Part shown: positions 54,919 through 64,000 of the stretch, in pieces
Numbering within the stretch: the stretch's first letter is position 1
Layout: the number at the start of each line of letters is the position of its first letter
Notes under the pieces: generated by a model
Databases searched by the model: none
Seen by the model: the letters and a program-made list of their open reading frames with translations, nothing else
What the model was told of the DNA's origin: nothing
Program-made: the position numbers and the translations under genes
NCBI RefSeq assembly: GCF_001953975.1
Contig: NZ_MBEJ01000022.1
Coordinates: 100,782 to 164,781, forward strand
From: Mycobacterium sp. NS-7484
GTDB lineage: Bacteria > Actinomycetota > Actinomycetes > Mycobacteriales > Mycobacteriaceae
Length of the DNA stretch: 64,000 bases
Direction: 5' to 3'

Positions 54919-56166
54919 GTGACTACCGCGCACGCGAGGAGCGATGTGATCTCCGAGAACGCCTACCTCGTCGGCCTGCGCCTGGCAGGCAAGAAGGTCG
55001 TCGTCGTGGGCGGCGGAACCGTCGCGCAACGCCGGCTGCCCCTGTTGATCGCCCACGGCGCCGATGTACACGTGATCGCCCGGGCGGCCAGCCCCGCGGT
55101 GGAGGCGCTGTCGCAGGACGACCCGGGGATCACCCTGCAGCTACGCGACTTCCAGGCCGGCGACCTCGAGGGCGCCTGGTATGTGATCGCAGCCACCGAC
55201 GACACGGAGGTCAACGCGGCCATCGCCGCCGAGGCCGAGGAGCGGCGCATCTTTTGTGTGCGAGCCGACATCGCTCGCGACGGCTCCGCGGTGACCCCGG
55301 CCACCTTCGACTACGACGGTCTGTCGGTCGGTGTCCTGGCCGGCGGTGAGCACCGCCGCTCGGCGGCGATCCGCACCGCGATCCACGAAGCGCTGCAGAG
55401 CGGGCTGCTGACCGCCCAAGTCGGTGATGATTCGGGGGAGGCGCCCACGGGGGTGGCACTGATCGGCGGCGGACCGGGCGATCCCGAGCTGATCACCGTG
55501 CGCGGCCGCCGTCTGCTGGCCCGCGCCGACGTCGTGGTGGCCGACCGGTTGGCACCGCAGGAACTGCTCGCCGAACTCGGACCTCATGTCGAGGTGATCG
55601 ACGCGGCCAAGATCCCTTACGGCCGGGCGATGGCCCAGGAGGCGATCAACCAGGTCCTGGTGGAACGCGCTCGGGCCGGAAAGTTCGTCGTCCGCCTCAA
55701 AGGCGGCGATCCGTTCGTCTTCGCCCGCGGTTACGAAGAGGTCCTGGCGTGCACCGAGGCCGGCGTCCCGGTCACCGTCGTCCCCGGTGTGACCAGCGCC
55801 ATATCGGTGCCCGCGTTGGCCGGCGTGCCGGTCACCCACCGCGGTATGACGCATGAATTCGTGGTGGTCAGCGGCCATGTTGCGCCCGGCCACCCGGAAT
55901 CGTTAGTGAATTGGAATGCGCTGGCGGCGATGAGCGGCACGATTGTGCTGCTGATGGCCGTCGAACGGATCGAGCAGTTCACCAAGGCGTTGCTGGACGG
56001 CGGTCGACCTGCGGATACGCCGGTCCTCGTGGTCCAGCACGGCACCACCGTCGCGCAACGCACACTGCGGGCCACCCTCGCCGATGCGCCGGAACGGATT
56101 CGTGCCGAGGGCATTCGACCCCCGGCGATCATCGTGATCGGCTCTGTCGCGGCGTTCGCCGGTTAA
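54919..56166 (+). CDS. cysG: Siroheme synthase-type CysG (SirC-SUMT fusion)
   Basis: A 415-residue bifunctional enzyme from GTG 54919. The N-terminal precorrin-2 dehydrogenase domain has VVVVGGGTVAQRRL and VIAATDDTEVN, and the C-terminal SAM-dependent uroporphyrinogen III methyltransferase domain has GGGPGDPELITVRG and RLKGGDPFVFARG. It makes precorrin-2 and sirohydrochlorin, the branch point for siroheme (sulfite and nitrite reductases) and cobalamin, consistent with its location after cobO and cobB. Confidence 0.95.
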   Translation: MTTAHARSDVISENAYLVGLRLAGKKVVVVGGGTVAQRRLPLLIAHGADVHVIARAASPAVEALSQDDPGITLQLRDFQAGDLEGAWYVIAATDDTEVNAAIAAEAEERRIFCVRADIARDGSAVTPATFDYDGLSVGVLAGGEHRRSAAIRTAIHEALQSGLLTAQVGDDSGEAPTGVALIGGGPGDPELITVRGRRLLARADVVVADRLAPQELLAELGPHVEVIDAAKIPYGRAMAQEAINQVLVERARAGKFVVRLKGGDPFVFARGYEEVLACTEAGVPVTVVPGVTSAISVPALAGVPVTHRGMTHEFVVVSGHVAPGHPESLVNWNALAAMSGTIVLLMAVERIEQFTKALLDGGRPADTPVLVVQHGTTVAQRTLRATLADAPERIRAEGIRPPAIIVIGSVAAFAG

Positions 56167-56167
56167 A

Positions 56168-56183
56168 GGATTCTTAAGATTCC
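56168..56183. promoter_or_regulatory. Dyad overlapping the efpA promoter region
   Basis: GGATTCTTAAGATTCC is self-complementary except for one mismatched pair, and lies 17 nt before the efpA ATG. It contains TAAGAT (56175-56180), which could serve as a -10 hexamer, so a repressor at this site would block transcription. The efpA leader would be only about 15 nt. Confidence 0.45.
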
Positions 56184-56199
56184 GGTAAGGTGGCGCGGT

Positions 56200-57720
56200 A
56201 TGACGGCACTCAATGACGCCGAGCGCCAGGGACTCGCCGCCCGCCTCCCATCCTGGTTCCCGTCCTGGGGCTTCCTCTCAGCGGTGATCGCGATCGGCGG
56301 CATGCAGCTGCTGGCCACCATGGACAGCACGGTCGCCATCGTCGCGCTACCCAAGATCCAGGACGAGCTGAGCCTCTCCGACGCCGGGCGCAGCTGGGTC
56401 ATCACGGCATACGTGCTCACTTTCGGCGGTCTGATGCTGCTCGGCGGCCGCCTCGGCGACACCATCGGACGCAAACGCACCTTCATCGTCGGTGTCGCGT
56501 TGTTCACCATCGCCTCGATCCTGTGCGGCATCGCCTGGAACGAAGCGACGCTGGTGATCGCCCGGCTGTTGCAGGGCATCGGCGCGGCGATCGCCTCACC
56601 CACCGGTCTCGCGCTGGTGGCCACCACTTTCCCGAAGGGCCCGGCGCGCAACCTCGCCACCGCCGTGTTCGGTGCGATGACAGCCATCGGCTCGGTGATG
56701 GGCCTGGTGGTCGGCGGCGCTCTCACCGAGGTCTCCTGGCGGTTGGCGTTCCTGGTCAACGTGCCGATCGGCCTGGTGATGCTCTATCTGGCCCGCACCG
56801 CTTTGCGCGAGACCAACCGTGAGCGGATGAAGCTCGACGCCGCAGGCGCCCTGCTGGCGACCCTGGCCTGCACCGCTGCGGTGTTCGCCTTCACCCAGGG
56901 CCCCGAGAGCGGCTGGCTGGCGCCGATCACGTTGGGCTCCGCGGCGGTGGCCGCCGTGGCCGGCATCGCCTTCCTGATCGCCGAACGCAGCGCCGAGAAC
57001 CCGGTGGTGCCGTTCGACCTGTTCCACGAGCGCAACCGGGTCGCCACGTTTGTGGCGATCTTCCTGGCCGGTGGCGTGCTGTTCACCCTGACCGTGCTGA
57101 TCGGGCTCTACGTCCAGGACATCCTGGGCTACAGCGCCCTGCACGCCGGCATCGGCTTCATCCCGTTCGTCGTCGGCATGGGTATCGGCTTGGGCGCCTC
57201 GTCACAGATCGTGCGGTACTTCCAGCCGCGGTTCGTGGTGATCGGCGGCGGCATCCTGGTGCTCGGCTCGATGATCTACGGCTCGACGCTGCATGCCGGT
57301 ATCCCGTACTTTCCGAACCTGGTATTGCCGATCACCGTGGGCGGCATCGGCATCGGCATGATCGTGGTGCCGCTGACCCTGGCCGCGATCGCCGGTGTCG
57401 GCTTCGACCGGATCGGGCCGGCCTCGGCCATCGCCCTGATGCTGCAGAACCTCGGCGGTCCGCTGGTCTTGGCGATCATCCAGGCCGTCATCACGTCGCG
57501 CACGCTTTTCCTGGGTGGCATCACCGGTCCGGTCAAGGACATGAACGGTCCGCAACTGGCGGCGCTCGACGCCGGCTACACGTATGGGCTGTTGTGGGTG
57601 GCCGCGGTGGCGGTGCTCGTCGGTGGCGCCGCTCTGTTCATCGGGTACACCTCCGAACAGGTCGCCCATGCCCAAGAGGTCAAGGACGCGATCGATTCCG
57701 GAGAGCTCGAGCTCGACTGA
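56200..57720 (+). CDS. efpA: EfpA-type MFS drug efflux transporter
   Basis: A 506-residue DHA2-family transporter with about fourteen hydrophobic segments. Motif A-like GGRLGDTIGRKR and the antiporter-type GIGAAIASPTGLALV are visible. It is closely EfpA-like (Rv2846c in M. tuberculosis, associated with isoniazid induction). It follows cysG by 33 nt containing a dyad. It exports drugs or lipids across the inner membrane. Confidence 0.94.
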   Translation: MTALNDAERQGLAARLPSWFPSWGFLSAVIAIGGMQLLATMDSTVAIVALPKIQDELSLSDAGRSWVITAYVLTFGGLMLLGGRLGDTIGRKRTFIVGVALFTIASILCGIAWNEATLVIARLLQGIGAAIASPTGLALVATTFPKGPARNLATAVFGAMTAIGSVMGLVVGGALTEVSWRLAFLVNVPIGLVMLYLARTALRETNRERMKLDAAGALLATLACTAAVFAFTQGPESGWLAPITLGSAAVAAVAGIAFLIAERSAENPVVPFDLFHERNRVATFVAIFLAGGVLFTLTVLIGLYVQDILGYSALHAGIGFIPFVVGMGIGLGASSQIVRYFQPRFVVIGGGILVLGSMIYGSTLHAGIPYFPNLVLPITVGGIGIGMIVVPLTLAAIAGVGFDRIGPASAIALMLQNLGGPLVLAIIQAVITSRTLFLGGITGPVKDMNGPQLAALDAGYTYGLLWVAAVAVLVGGAALFIGYTSEQVAHAQEVKDAIDSGELELD

Positions 57721-57744
57721 GCCGGCGAACCGGGGCCCACGACG

Positions 57745-58419
57745 ATGAACCGACAACACATCTCGGAAACCGTCGGCCCGCTGGGCTGGCGGCTGGTCCT
57801 GGGCGCCATCTACACCGAGGTGTTGGTGCCGTCGATGTCGGCCGCGGCCGGGGCGGTCGCGCACGCGGTGGAGGCCGCCGGCTCCGACGCGCCGGGGCAT
57901 CTGTCGATCGACATCCGGAGTGACCGGGCCATCCTGCGCCTGCGGACCCGCGATGCCGGTGCGGTGACGACGCGGGATCTCGAGCTGGCCCATGAGGTGT
58001 CACAGGCGTTGGCGGCCCACGGTTTCGAGCTGTCGAGCGGGGGCGGTTCGATCCAGGCCTTCGAGATCGCCATCGACGCGTTGGACATCGCCGCGGTGCG
58101 CCCGTTCTGGAAAGCCGTCACCGGGTACGAGGACGAGACCCCAGCTGAGTCGGGCGCATCAGGTTTCAGCGGCGGACTTGTCGATCCGTTCGGCCGGGGC
58201 CCGGTCATCTGGTTTCAGCAGATGGATTCCCCACGCGCGCAACGTAACCGCATCCACCTCGACGTCGACGTCCCACACGACGTGGCGCAGGCGCGGCTCG
58301 ACGCGGCCCTGGCCGCAGGCGGCCGGTTGCTCAGTGACCGTCGGGCACCGGCGTTCTGGGTCCTGGCCGACGCCGAGGGCAACGAGGCCTGCATCTGCAC
58401 GTGGCAGGGCCGCGACTAG
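57745..58419 (+). CDS. Pterin dehydratase-like/VOC fusion protein
   Basis: A 224-residue protein joining two folds. The first 100 residues resemble 4a-hydroxytetrahydrobiopterin dehydratase ([43 protein letters not shown]), although the usual HHP triad reads PGHLS. The rest is a vicinal-oxygen-chelate/glyoxalase-like domain ([21 protein letters not shown] to [23 protein letters not shown]). The substrate is unknown. It starts 24 nt after efpA in the same direction. Confidence 0.82.
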   Translation: MNRQHISETVGPLGWRLVLGAIYTEVLVPSMSAAAGAVAHAVEAAGSDAPGHLSIDIRSDRAILRLRTRDAGAVTTRDLELAHEVSQALAAHGFELSSGGGSIQAFEIAIDALDIAAVRPFWKAVTGYEDETPAESGASGFSGGLVDPFGRGPVIWFQQMDSPRAQRNRIHLDVDVPHDVAQARLDAALAAGGRLLSDRRAPAFWVLADAEGNEACICTWQGRD

Positions 58420-58430
58420 GCTGGCCCGCT

Positions 58431-60200
58431 GTGATCACCCGTATGTCCGAGCTGTTCCTGCGAACCCTGCGTGACGACCCTGCCGATGCCGAGGTGCCCA
58501 GCCACAAGCTGTTGATCCGGGCCGGCTATGTCCGCCCGGTCGGTCCCGGTATCTACAGCTGGCTGCCGCTGGGGCTGCGGGTGCTGCGCCGGATCGAGAA
58601 CATCGTGCGGGAAGAGATGAATGCGATCGGCGGGCAGGAAATCCTGTTGCCCGCGCTGTTGCCGCGCGCCGCCTACGAGACCACCAACCGCTGGAACGAA
58701 TACGGCGACACCCTGTTCCGGCTGCAGGACCGCCGGAACAACGACTATCTGCTCGGCCCGACGCACGAGGAGATTTTCACCCTGACGGTGAAGGGGGAGT
58801 ACTCCTCCTACAAGGACTTCCCGGTGATCCTGTACCAGGTTCAGACCAAGTACCGCGACGAGGCGCGGCCGCGGGCCGGCATCCTGCGTGGCCGCGAGTT
58901 CGTGATGAAGGACTCGTACTCGTTCGACGTCGACGACGACGGGCTCAAGACCGCTTACCACGCCCACCGCGAGGCCTACCAGAAGATCTTCGGCAGGCTG
59001 GGCGTCAAATACGTGATCGTCTCGGCGGTGTCGGGGGCGATGGGCGGCAGCGCGTCGGAGGAGTTCCTGGCCGAGAGCGAGGTCGGTGAGGACACCTTCG
59101 TACGCTGCCTGGAATCGGGCTACGCGGCCAACGTCGAAGCCGTCATCACCCACGCGCCCGAAGCCCTGCCTGTCGACGGGCAGCCGGAGGCTCAGGTGTA
59201 CGACACCCCGGATGCTCCGACCATCGCAACGCTGGTGGAGTGGGCCAACAGCGCGCAGCTGCCGCAATTCGCCGGCCGTGAGGTGGTCGCGGCGGACACG
59301 CTCAAGAACGTCCTGGTCAAGGTCCGCCAACCGGGCGGTGAGTGGGAACTGCTCGGCGTCGGCGTTCCCGGTGACCGCGAGGTGGACGAGAAGCGCCTCG
59401 GCGCGGCGCTGGAGCCGGCCGAGTTCGCGCTGCTCGACGAGGGCGACTTTGCCAAGAACCCGTTCCTGGTCAAGGGCTATGTCGGCCCGAAGGCATTGCA
59501 GGACAACGGTGTTCGCTACCTTGTCGATCCGCGGGTGGTGACCGGCACCGCCTGGATCACCGGAGCGGATGCGCCGAACAAGCATGTGGTGGGCCTGGTG
59601 GCCGGACGCGACTTCACCCCTGACGGCACGATCGAGGCGGCCGAGGTACGCGACGGTGACCCGTCACCCGACGGTGCCGGTGTGCTGACGTCGGCGCGCG
59701 GCATCGAGATCGGCCATATCTTCCAGCTGGGCCGCAAGTACACCGACGCCTTCACCGCCGACGTGCTTGGTGAGGACGGCAAGCCGGTGCGGCTGACCAT
59801 GGGGTCCTACGGCATCGGTGTGTCGCGCCTGGTGGCGGTGATCGCCGAGCAACAGCACGACGAGCTGGGGCTGCGCTGGCCGAGCGCCGTCGCGCCCTTT
59901 GATGTGCACGTGGTGGTGGCCAACAAGGATGCCGCCGCACGCACCGGTGCGAGCGAACTGGTCGCCGATCTGGACCGGCTCGGACACGAGGTGCTGTTCG
60001 ACGATCGCACCGCCTCGCCCGGCGTGAAGTTCAAGGACGCCGAACTGCTCGGCATGCCGTGGATCGTGGTGGTGGGTCGCGGCTGGGCCGATGGCGTGGT
60101 GGAGCTACGCAACCGGCTCACCGGCGAGAAGCGCGAGGTGGCCGTCGACGCGGCTGCCAGTGAGATCTCAACGGCGATCTCAGCGGCGATCACCGGCTGA
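58431..60200 (+). CDS. proS: Prolyl-tRNA synthetase
   Basis: A 589-residue class II synthetase, bacterial type. GTG 58431 gives the start [16 protein letters not shown], as in M. tuberculosis; ATG 58443 is four codons later. Motif 2 ([22 protein letters not shown]) and the YbaK-like editing insertion (about residues 230-390) are present, followed by the C-terminal anticodon-binding domain. It charges tRNA-Pro and is essential. A palindrome lies in the 117-nt gap after its stop. Confidence 0.97.
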   Translation: MITRMSELFLRTLRDDPADAEVPSHKLLIRAGYVRPVGPGIYSWLPLGLRVLRRIENIVREEMNAIGGQEILLPALLPRAAYETTNRWNEYGDTLFRLQDRRNNDYLLGPTHEEIFTLTVKGEYSSYKDFPVILYQVQTKYRDEARPRAGILRGREFVMKDSYSFDVDDDGLKTAYHAHREAYQKIFGRLGVKYVIVSAVSGAMGGSASEEFLAESEVGEDTFVRCLESGYAANVEAVITHAPEALPVDGQPEAQVYDTPDAPTIATLVEWANSAQLPQFAGREVVAADTLKNVLVKVRQPGGEWELLGVGVPGDREVDEKRLGAALEPAEFALLDEGDFAKNPFLVKGYVGPKALQDNGVRYLVDPRVVTGTAWITGADAPNKHVVGLVAGRDFTPDGTIEAAEVRDGDPSPDGAGVLTSARGIEIGHIFQLGRKYTDAFTADVLGEDGKPVRLTMGSYGIGVSRLVAVIAEQQHDELGLRWPSAVAPFDVHVVVANKDAAARTGASELVADLDRLGHEVLFDDRTASPGVKFKDAELLGMPWIVVVGRGWADGVVELRNRLTGEKREVAVDAAASEISTAISAAITG

Positions 60201-60231
60201 TTGCCGCGGGGCGGGCGAACCTATGCACCGG

Positions 60232-60282
60232 TTTCCACCTGAGGGCTGTTGTGAGCGACCATCGGCAGCCCTGAGGTGGAAA
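60232..60282. repeat. Long inverted repeat between proS and the DUF4439 gene
   Basis: TTTCCACCTGAGGGCTG (60232-60248) and CAGCCCTGAGGTGGAAA (60266-60282) pair at 16 of 17 positions around a 17-nt loop. The two flanking genes converge on it, so it may act as a bidirectional terminator. The length is unusual for a simple terminator and no T-tract follows on the plus strand. Confidence 0.6.
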
Positions 60283-60317
60283 ACCGCGCAAAGGTGAAAC
60301 GGGCCCGCGGAAGGCGA

Positions 60318-60797
60318 TTACTCGGTGCCGCCGGGGAAGGCGGTCGTGACCGGCGAGGTACCGATGATGGCCCGCCACTTGGCCGCGGTAATTGCGGTCT
60401 CGGTCAGGGCGGTCACCGCGAACGTGCGGTCATCGGCGTTGGTGGCCTGTTCGAGGACCGCACGCCAGGCCACCGAGGCATCCTCTTCCATCCGGATCGC
60501 GAGATTGGCGGCGTCGGTCGGGTCGGTCACCGGCGCGGGCAGCTGATAGCCGGCCGCCGGCAGCGGCGGGGTGACCGAGCGAGCCTCGAGCCGGGCCATG
60601 GCGTCTTCCCGACGAGCTCGATGCTCGGCCATCGCCGCGGCCACCAGGGCGTTTTCCTCAGGGGTCGAATGCGACGACACCAGCCCGTAGCCGTAGATCG
60701 TCCCGTGTTCGACGGCCACCGCGTCGAACAGGGCAGCATCGGCCGACGTGCTCGGCCGGGTCGGGGCGGTGGTCGACCGTGGGTCCGGTGAGGTCAC
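60318..60797 (-). CDS. DUF4439 ferritin-like protein
   Basis: About 159 residues from GTG 60797, coupled to the preceding lipoprotein gene by GTGA. Long helices carry acidic and His residues (FDAVAVEHGTIYGYG, EENALVAAAMAEHRARREDAMARL, ANLAIRMEEDASVAWRAVLEQAT), the pattern of DUF4439/ferritin-like four-helix bundles. Metal binding is plausible but not shown. It is Rv2844-like by position and converges on proS. Confidence 0.82.
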   Translation of the reverse strand: MTSPDPRSTTAPTRPSTSADAALFDAVAVEHGTIYGYGLVSSHSTPEENALVAAAMAEHRARREDAMARLEARSVTPPLPAAGYQLPAPVTDPTDAANLAIRMEEDASVAWRAVLEQATNADDRTFAVTALTETAITAAKWRAIIGTSPVTTAFPGGTE

Positions 60798-61303
60798 TGT
60801 GCACCTCCCAGTGCGACGGTGTAGGCGGCCGTGCACGAGGCCGCGATGGATCCGAGCAGACCGGCGCGGTAGCCGGCCAGCGCGTGCGCGACATCGGCTG
60901 CCTGGTCCGCGGACTCCTTGAGGGCGTCGATGACGTCTTTGACCGTGGAGGTGGCCGCGCCCGCGGTGTCCGGCGCACGCGTCGTGGTCGTGGCGGTGCC
61001 GGTGGCTGCGGGCGCCGCACCCATGCGCGTCAACTCGTCGGACAGCGCTTCGGCGTGGGCGGTGCGATCGGCGGCCACCGCGTTCAACGCCTGGGCAGCG
61101 GGTGCTTGTGACGGCTGCTCGGCTGCGACCGCGGCGGCCAGTTCGGCATCGGCGCGAGCCCGGTCCAACTGCCGGGTGAGGTCGTCGACTTCGGGTTGCG
61201 GCGTCGTCGTACCGCAGGCGGCGGCGGTGGTGCCCAACAGGGCAAGGGCCGCGGCCGAGAGCAGTACGCGCCGCCGGCTGATGTCTGCATCGGCGCTCGG
61301 CAC
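60794..61303 (-). CDS. Tat-type lipoprotein, helical (Rv2843-like)
   Basis: About 169 residues from GTG 61303; the frame is open upstream but overlaps the rimP promoter side. A twin-arginine motif SRRRVLL is followed by a hydrophobic stretch and lipobox TAAAC, so it is probably exported folded and lipidated. The mature part is Ala-rich and helical ([24 protein letters not shown]), similar to its partner's helical bundle. The stop overlaps the DUF4439 gene start, suggesting a complex. Divergent from rimP. Confidence 0.8.
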   Translation of the reverse strand: MPSADADISRRRVLLSAAALALLGTTAAACGTTTPQPEVDDLTRQLDRARADAELAAAVAAEQPSQAPAAQALNAVAADRTAHAEALSDELTRMGAAPAATGTATTTTRAPDTAGAATSTVKDVIDALKESADQAADVAHALAGYRAGLLGSIAASCTAAYTVALGGAQ

Positions 61304-61477
61304 GTGAACATCCTGCCATTGCCCGACACCGCCACTGACGACGTCCGCCACGCACCCGACGGCGATTGGCGGTTGCTGCCGCGGCCCTGGCGTATCGTGG
61401 ATAGGCGATTCCGGGGCCAGCCCACGCGGCTGGCCCGGGCCTTCGTGCCGGAGACAATTCAAGATGAGGAGCTCGCC

Positions 61478-62023
61478 GTGGCACCGGATCCAAAGTTGCG
61501 GTCTGCGGAATTACCGTCGCAGGCGCAGGTGATCGAGCTACTTGACGGCGAATTCGCGCGCGCCGGTTACGAGATCGACGACGTCGTCATCGAGGCTTCC
61601 GCGCGCCCGCCCCGCATCATCGTCACCGCCGACGGCGACGAAGGCCTCGATCTGGATTCGCTTGCCGCGTTGTCGCGGACCGCATCCGAGTTGCTCGATC
61701 GACTTGCCCTGGGCGACACGCCGTATGTGCTCGAAGTCACCTCGCCAGGGGTGGATCGGCCGCTGACCGAAGCCAAACACTTCCGCCGCAACCGTGGTCG
61801 CAAAGCCGAACTGACGCTGGCCGACGGCACGGTGTTCACCGGCCGGATCGGGGAAACCGACGGCGCGGTGGTCAAAGTCGTGGTCCCGGACGGCCGGGAG
61901 CTGGCGATCCGTGAAATCGCCCTGGCTGACGTCGCCAAAGCTGTTGTGCAAGTGGAGTTTTCGCCTCCAAATCGACGCGAATTGGAACTGTCTGGACAAA
62001 CCGGGAAGGGGGCCGGGGAATGA
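61478..62023 (+). CDS. rimP: Ribosome maturation factor RimP
   Basis: A 181-residue protein required for 30S subunit maturation. GTG 61478 has GAGGAG 6 nt upstream; the long upstream frame crosses the divergent promoter. The RimP core ([34 protein letters not shown]) is clear. The stop overlaps nusA (ATGA), the conserved rimP-nusA-ylxR-infB order. Confidence 0.95.
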   Translation: MAPDPKLRSAELPSQAQVIELLDGEFARAGYEIDDVVIEASARPPRIIVTADGDEGLDLDSLAALSRTASELLDRLALGDTPYVLEVTSPGVDRPLTEAKHFRRNRGRKAELTLADGTVFTGRIGETDGAVVKVVVPDGRELAIREIALADVAKAVVQVEFSPPNRRELELSGQTGKGAGE

Positions 62024-63048
62024 ACATCGACATGGCCGCGCTGCATGCCATCGAGGCGGACAAGGGCATCACCGTCGACGTGGTCGTCGACACGATCAAG
62101 TCGGCACTGCTCACCGCCTATCGGCACACCGAAGGCCATGAGCCCGACGCGCACATCGACATCGACCGCAAGACCGGTGTCGTCAAGGTGATCGCCCGCC
62201 AGACCGATGCCGACGGCAACGTCCTGCACGAGTGGGACGACACGCCCGAGGGGTTCGGGCGGATCGCGGCGACCACGGCCAGGCAGGTGATCCTGCAGCG
62301 GTTGCGCGATGCCGAGAACGAGAAGACCTACGGAGAGTTCTCCGCTCACGAGGGCGACATCGTGGCCGGGGTGATCCAACGCGACGCCAGGGCCAACGCC
62401 CGCGGGCTCGTGGTGGTCCGCATGGGTAGCGAGACCAAGGGTTCCGAGGGCGTGATCCCCAGCGCCGAGCAGGTGCCAGGGGAGAGCTACGAGCACGGCG
62501 ACCGGCTGCGCTGCTACGTCGTCGGCGTCACCCGGGGCGCTCGGGAACCGCTGATCACGCTGTCGCGCACGCACCCGAACCTGGTGCGCAAGCTGTTCTC
62601 GCTGGAGGTGCCCGAGATCGCCGACGGTTCGGTGGAGATCGTGGCGGTGGCTCGGGAGGCCGGGCACCGGTCCAAGATCGCGGTCGCCTCGCGGGTGCCC
62701 GGCCTGAACGCCAAGGGTGCGTGCATCGGTCCGATGGGCCAGCGCGTGCGCAACGTGATGAGCGAACTGTCCGGCGAGAAGATCGACATCATCGACTATG
62801 ACGAGGACCCGGCGCGGTTCGTCGCCAACGCCCTGTCGCCGGCCAAGGTGGTGTCGGTGTCGGTGATCGACGAGGCTGCTCGGGCGGCGCGGGTGATCGT
62901 GCCCGATTTTCAGCTTTCGCTGGCGATCGGCAAAGAAGGGCAGAACGCCAGGTTGGCGGCCCGGCTCACTGGGTGGCGGATCGATATCCGCAGTGATGCG
63001 GCGCCTCAGCCGGACCAGGACGTCCGGCCGGGTGCGGTACACGACTGA
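62020..63048 (+). CDS. nusA: Transcription termination/antitermination factor NusA
   Basis: A 342-residue NusA, actinobacterial length, lacking the C-terminal acidic repeats of E. coli. It has an N-terminal RNA polymerase-binding domain, an S1 domain near residues 105-180 ([26 protein letters not shown]) and two KH domains ([23 protein letters not shown] and [25 protein letters not shown]). It modulates pausing, termination and rRNA antitermination. Confidence 0.97.
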   Translation: MNIDMAALHAIEADKGITVDVVVDTIKSALLTAYRHTEGHEPDAHIDIDRKTGVVKVIARQTDADGNVLHEWDDTPEGFGRIAATTARQVILQRLRDAENEKTYGEFSAHEGDIVAGVIQRDARANARGLVVVRMGSETKGSEGVIPSAEQVPGESYEHGDRLRCYVVGVTRGAREPLITLSRTHPNLVRKLFSLEVPEIADGSVEIVAVAREAGHRSKIAVASRVPGLNAKGACIGPMGQRVRNVMSELSGEKIDIIDYDEDPARFVANALSPAKVVSVSVIDEAARAARVIVPDFQLSLAIGKEGQNARLAARLTGWRIDIRSDAAPQPDQDVRPGAVHD

Positions 63049-63099
63049 CAGCAGTGACCGGCGTTTCGGAGCACACCCGGTGGGGCGGTAGACTCAGCC

Positions 63100-63450
63100 G
63101 TGATCCAGCGCGAGACTCCGGCTCTGACGCATGAAAGCACCTCCGACACCTCTGTCGGACCAGTGCGGACCTGCATCGGATGCCGGAAGCGAGAGTTGGC
63201 CGCCGAGTTGCTTCGTGTGGTCGCGGTGACCGACGGGAACGGGACGAGTTCCGTAACCGTTGATCCCACGGCCAGCCTGCCCGGGCGGGGTGCATGGTTG
63301 CACCCTGACCGTCAGTGCGCACAGTTGGCAGTCCGGCGACGAGCTTTCGTCCGAGCGTTGCGACTCACCGGTTCACCGGATACATCCGCAGTGATCGAGT
63401 ACGTCGAAGGAATTCGGCCACCCGAGCACTCCGGTCAAGAGAACAGGTAG
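63100..63450 (+). CDS. ylxR: YlxR family RNA-binding protein (DUF448)
   Basis: A 116-residue protein between nusA and infB, a position conserved in many bacteria. The RTCIGCRKR motif near residues 24-31 and PGRGAWLHPDRQCAQLAVRRRAFVRALR are typical of YlxR. GTG 63100 is used as start; a later GTG inside RTC is too short. It probably binds RNA and affects transcription or ribosome biogenesis. Confidence 0.9.
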   Translation: MIQRETPALTHESTSDTSVGPVRTCIGCRKRELAAELLRVVAVTDGNGTSSVTVDPTASLPGRGAWLHPDRQCAQLAVRRRAFVRALRLTGSPDTSAVIEYVEGIRPPEHSGQENR

Positions 63451-63552
63451 CGAAGAACATGAGCACACCGTGAAGTCCCGATGACCATGCGTCATAGCTA
63501 AACCCGAGGCGCGGCGCCTACCACCGCTGTTGCCTCCAGACGAGGAGATGTA

Positions 63553-64000
63553 GTGGCAGGTAAGGCCCGTGTACACGAGTTGGCCAAGGAACTCGGTGTC
63601 ACAAGCAAGGAACTCTTAGCCAAGCTCAAGGAGCAGGGCGAGTTCGTCAAGTCGGCATCCTCCACGGTGGAGGCGCCGGTCGCGCGTCGGTTGCGCGAAT
63701 CGTTCGGCGCGAAGGCCGAAGCACGTTCGGGTGGCAAGAAGCCCGAGGAAAAGCCGCGCCCGCAGGGTGGCGGCGCGCCCACGCCGGCGGCACCGAAGCC
63801 CGGCGCCCCCGCACCCAAGCCGGCTCCGGCCAAGCCCGCGGCCCCCGCGGCCCCGGCGGCTGAAGTGCCGACCCCGGCTGCCCCGCGTCCCGCGGCACCC
63901 AAGCCGGCTGCCCCGCAGCCTTCGGCCGCCCCGAGTGCGCCGGCGGCTGCCGCCAGCGCGCCCGAGGCCCCGGCCGCGCCACCGCCGCCAACACCGGCGC
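63553..64000 (+). CDS. infB: Translation initiation factor IF-2 (5' part)
   Basis: GTG 63553 has GAGGAG 5 nt upstream. The first 60 residues ([42 protein letters not shown]) form the N-terminal IF2 module, followed by an Ala/Pro-rich disordered linker typical of actinobacterial IF-2. The frame runs off the window, so the GTPase domains are not visible. It delivers fMet-tRNA to the ribosome. Confidence 0.95.
   Translation, partial: MAGKARVHELAKELGVTSKELLAKLKEQGEFVKSASSTVEAPVARRLRESFGAKAEARSGGKKPEEKPRPQGGGAPTPAAPKPGAPAPKPAPAKPAAPAAPAAEVPTPAAPRPAAPKPAAPQPSAAPSAPAAAASAPEAPAAPPPPTPA

Noticed and set aside
63498..63902. Minus-strand Gly/Ala-rich frame opposite infB
   Set aside because: It mirrors the repetitive Ala/Pro linker of IF-2; no start context.
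1..64000. CRISPR array, tRNA or rRNA genes, insertion sequence
   Set aside because: No regularly spaced repeats, tRNA cloverleaf, rRNA stretch or transposase was seen by eye.

Overview
This window looks like a chromosomal segment from a rapidly growing mycobacterium (Mycolicibacterium-like, Actinomycetota). The DNA is GC-rich with many GTG starts and GTGA/ATGA gene overlaps. It carries mycobacterial hallmark genes (mycothione reductase, Rip1, EfpA, MapB) and an order of housekeeping genes that I recall running from dxr (Rv2870c) to infB (Rv2839c) in M. tuberculosis. All identifications come from reading the proteins and from memory; no database search was run.

Layout. (1) 3-6637: a tightly coupled catabolic operon of a P450, Zn-alcohol dehydrogenase, HpaI-type aldolase, SDR, Baeyer-Villiger monooxygenase and HSL-type esterase. 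(2) 6778-15000: a solitary MinD/EspI-like ATPase, SRPBCC and DUF427 proteins, a TesB-like thioesterase, a DUF2631 membrane protein, an LLM flavin oxidoreductase and two conserved membrane proteins. (3) 15077-19552: dxr-rip1-ispG-GNAT. (4) 19650-24151: an accessory, AT-richer island that looks like a type VII secretion (T7SS) delivered polymorphic toxin with several small downstream genes, some probably immunity genes. (5) 24284-28062: penicillin-binding lipoprotein, DUF1707 protein, PaaI-like thioesterase and mapB. (6) 28142-38052: cobQ, a lipoprotein, a pseudo-hydrolase, the two-gene N-acetylglutaminylglutamine amide (NAGGN) osmolyte pathway, and a SWIM/SNF2 helicase. (7) 38053-44833: a permease divergent from a glnA4-C26 hydrolase-ALDH-SDR-FadR operon resembling gamma-glutamyl amine/polyamine catabolism. 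(8) 44843-50935: ArsR regulator and nickel/cobalt transporter nicT, mtr, a lipase-like hydrolase, mqo and a GNAT. (9) 50932-56166: chelatase, cobO, a tiny coupled ORF, cobB and cysG, making corrin and siroheme. (10) 56200-64000: efpA, a pterin dehydratase-like/VOC fusion, proS, two ferritin-like helical proteins, then rimP-nusA-ylxR-infB.

The most novel-looking part is the T7SS toxin-immunity island. It sits between orthologs of Rv2867c and Rv2864c, the same interval that holds relFG in M. tuberculosis. Several strong palindromes also lie in intergenic gaps: upstream of nicT, the LLM oxidoreductase, efpA, cobQ and glnA4, and between proS and the DUF4439 gene. They are candidate operators, terminators or repeat elements. 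No rRNA, tRNA, CRISPR array, insertion sequence or origin was seen, and no gene-free stretch exceeds about 210 bases.
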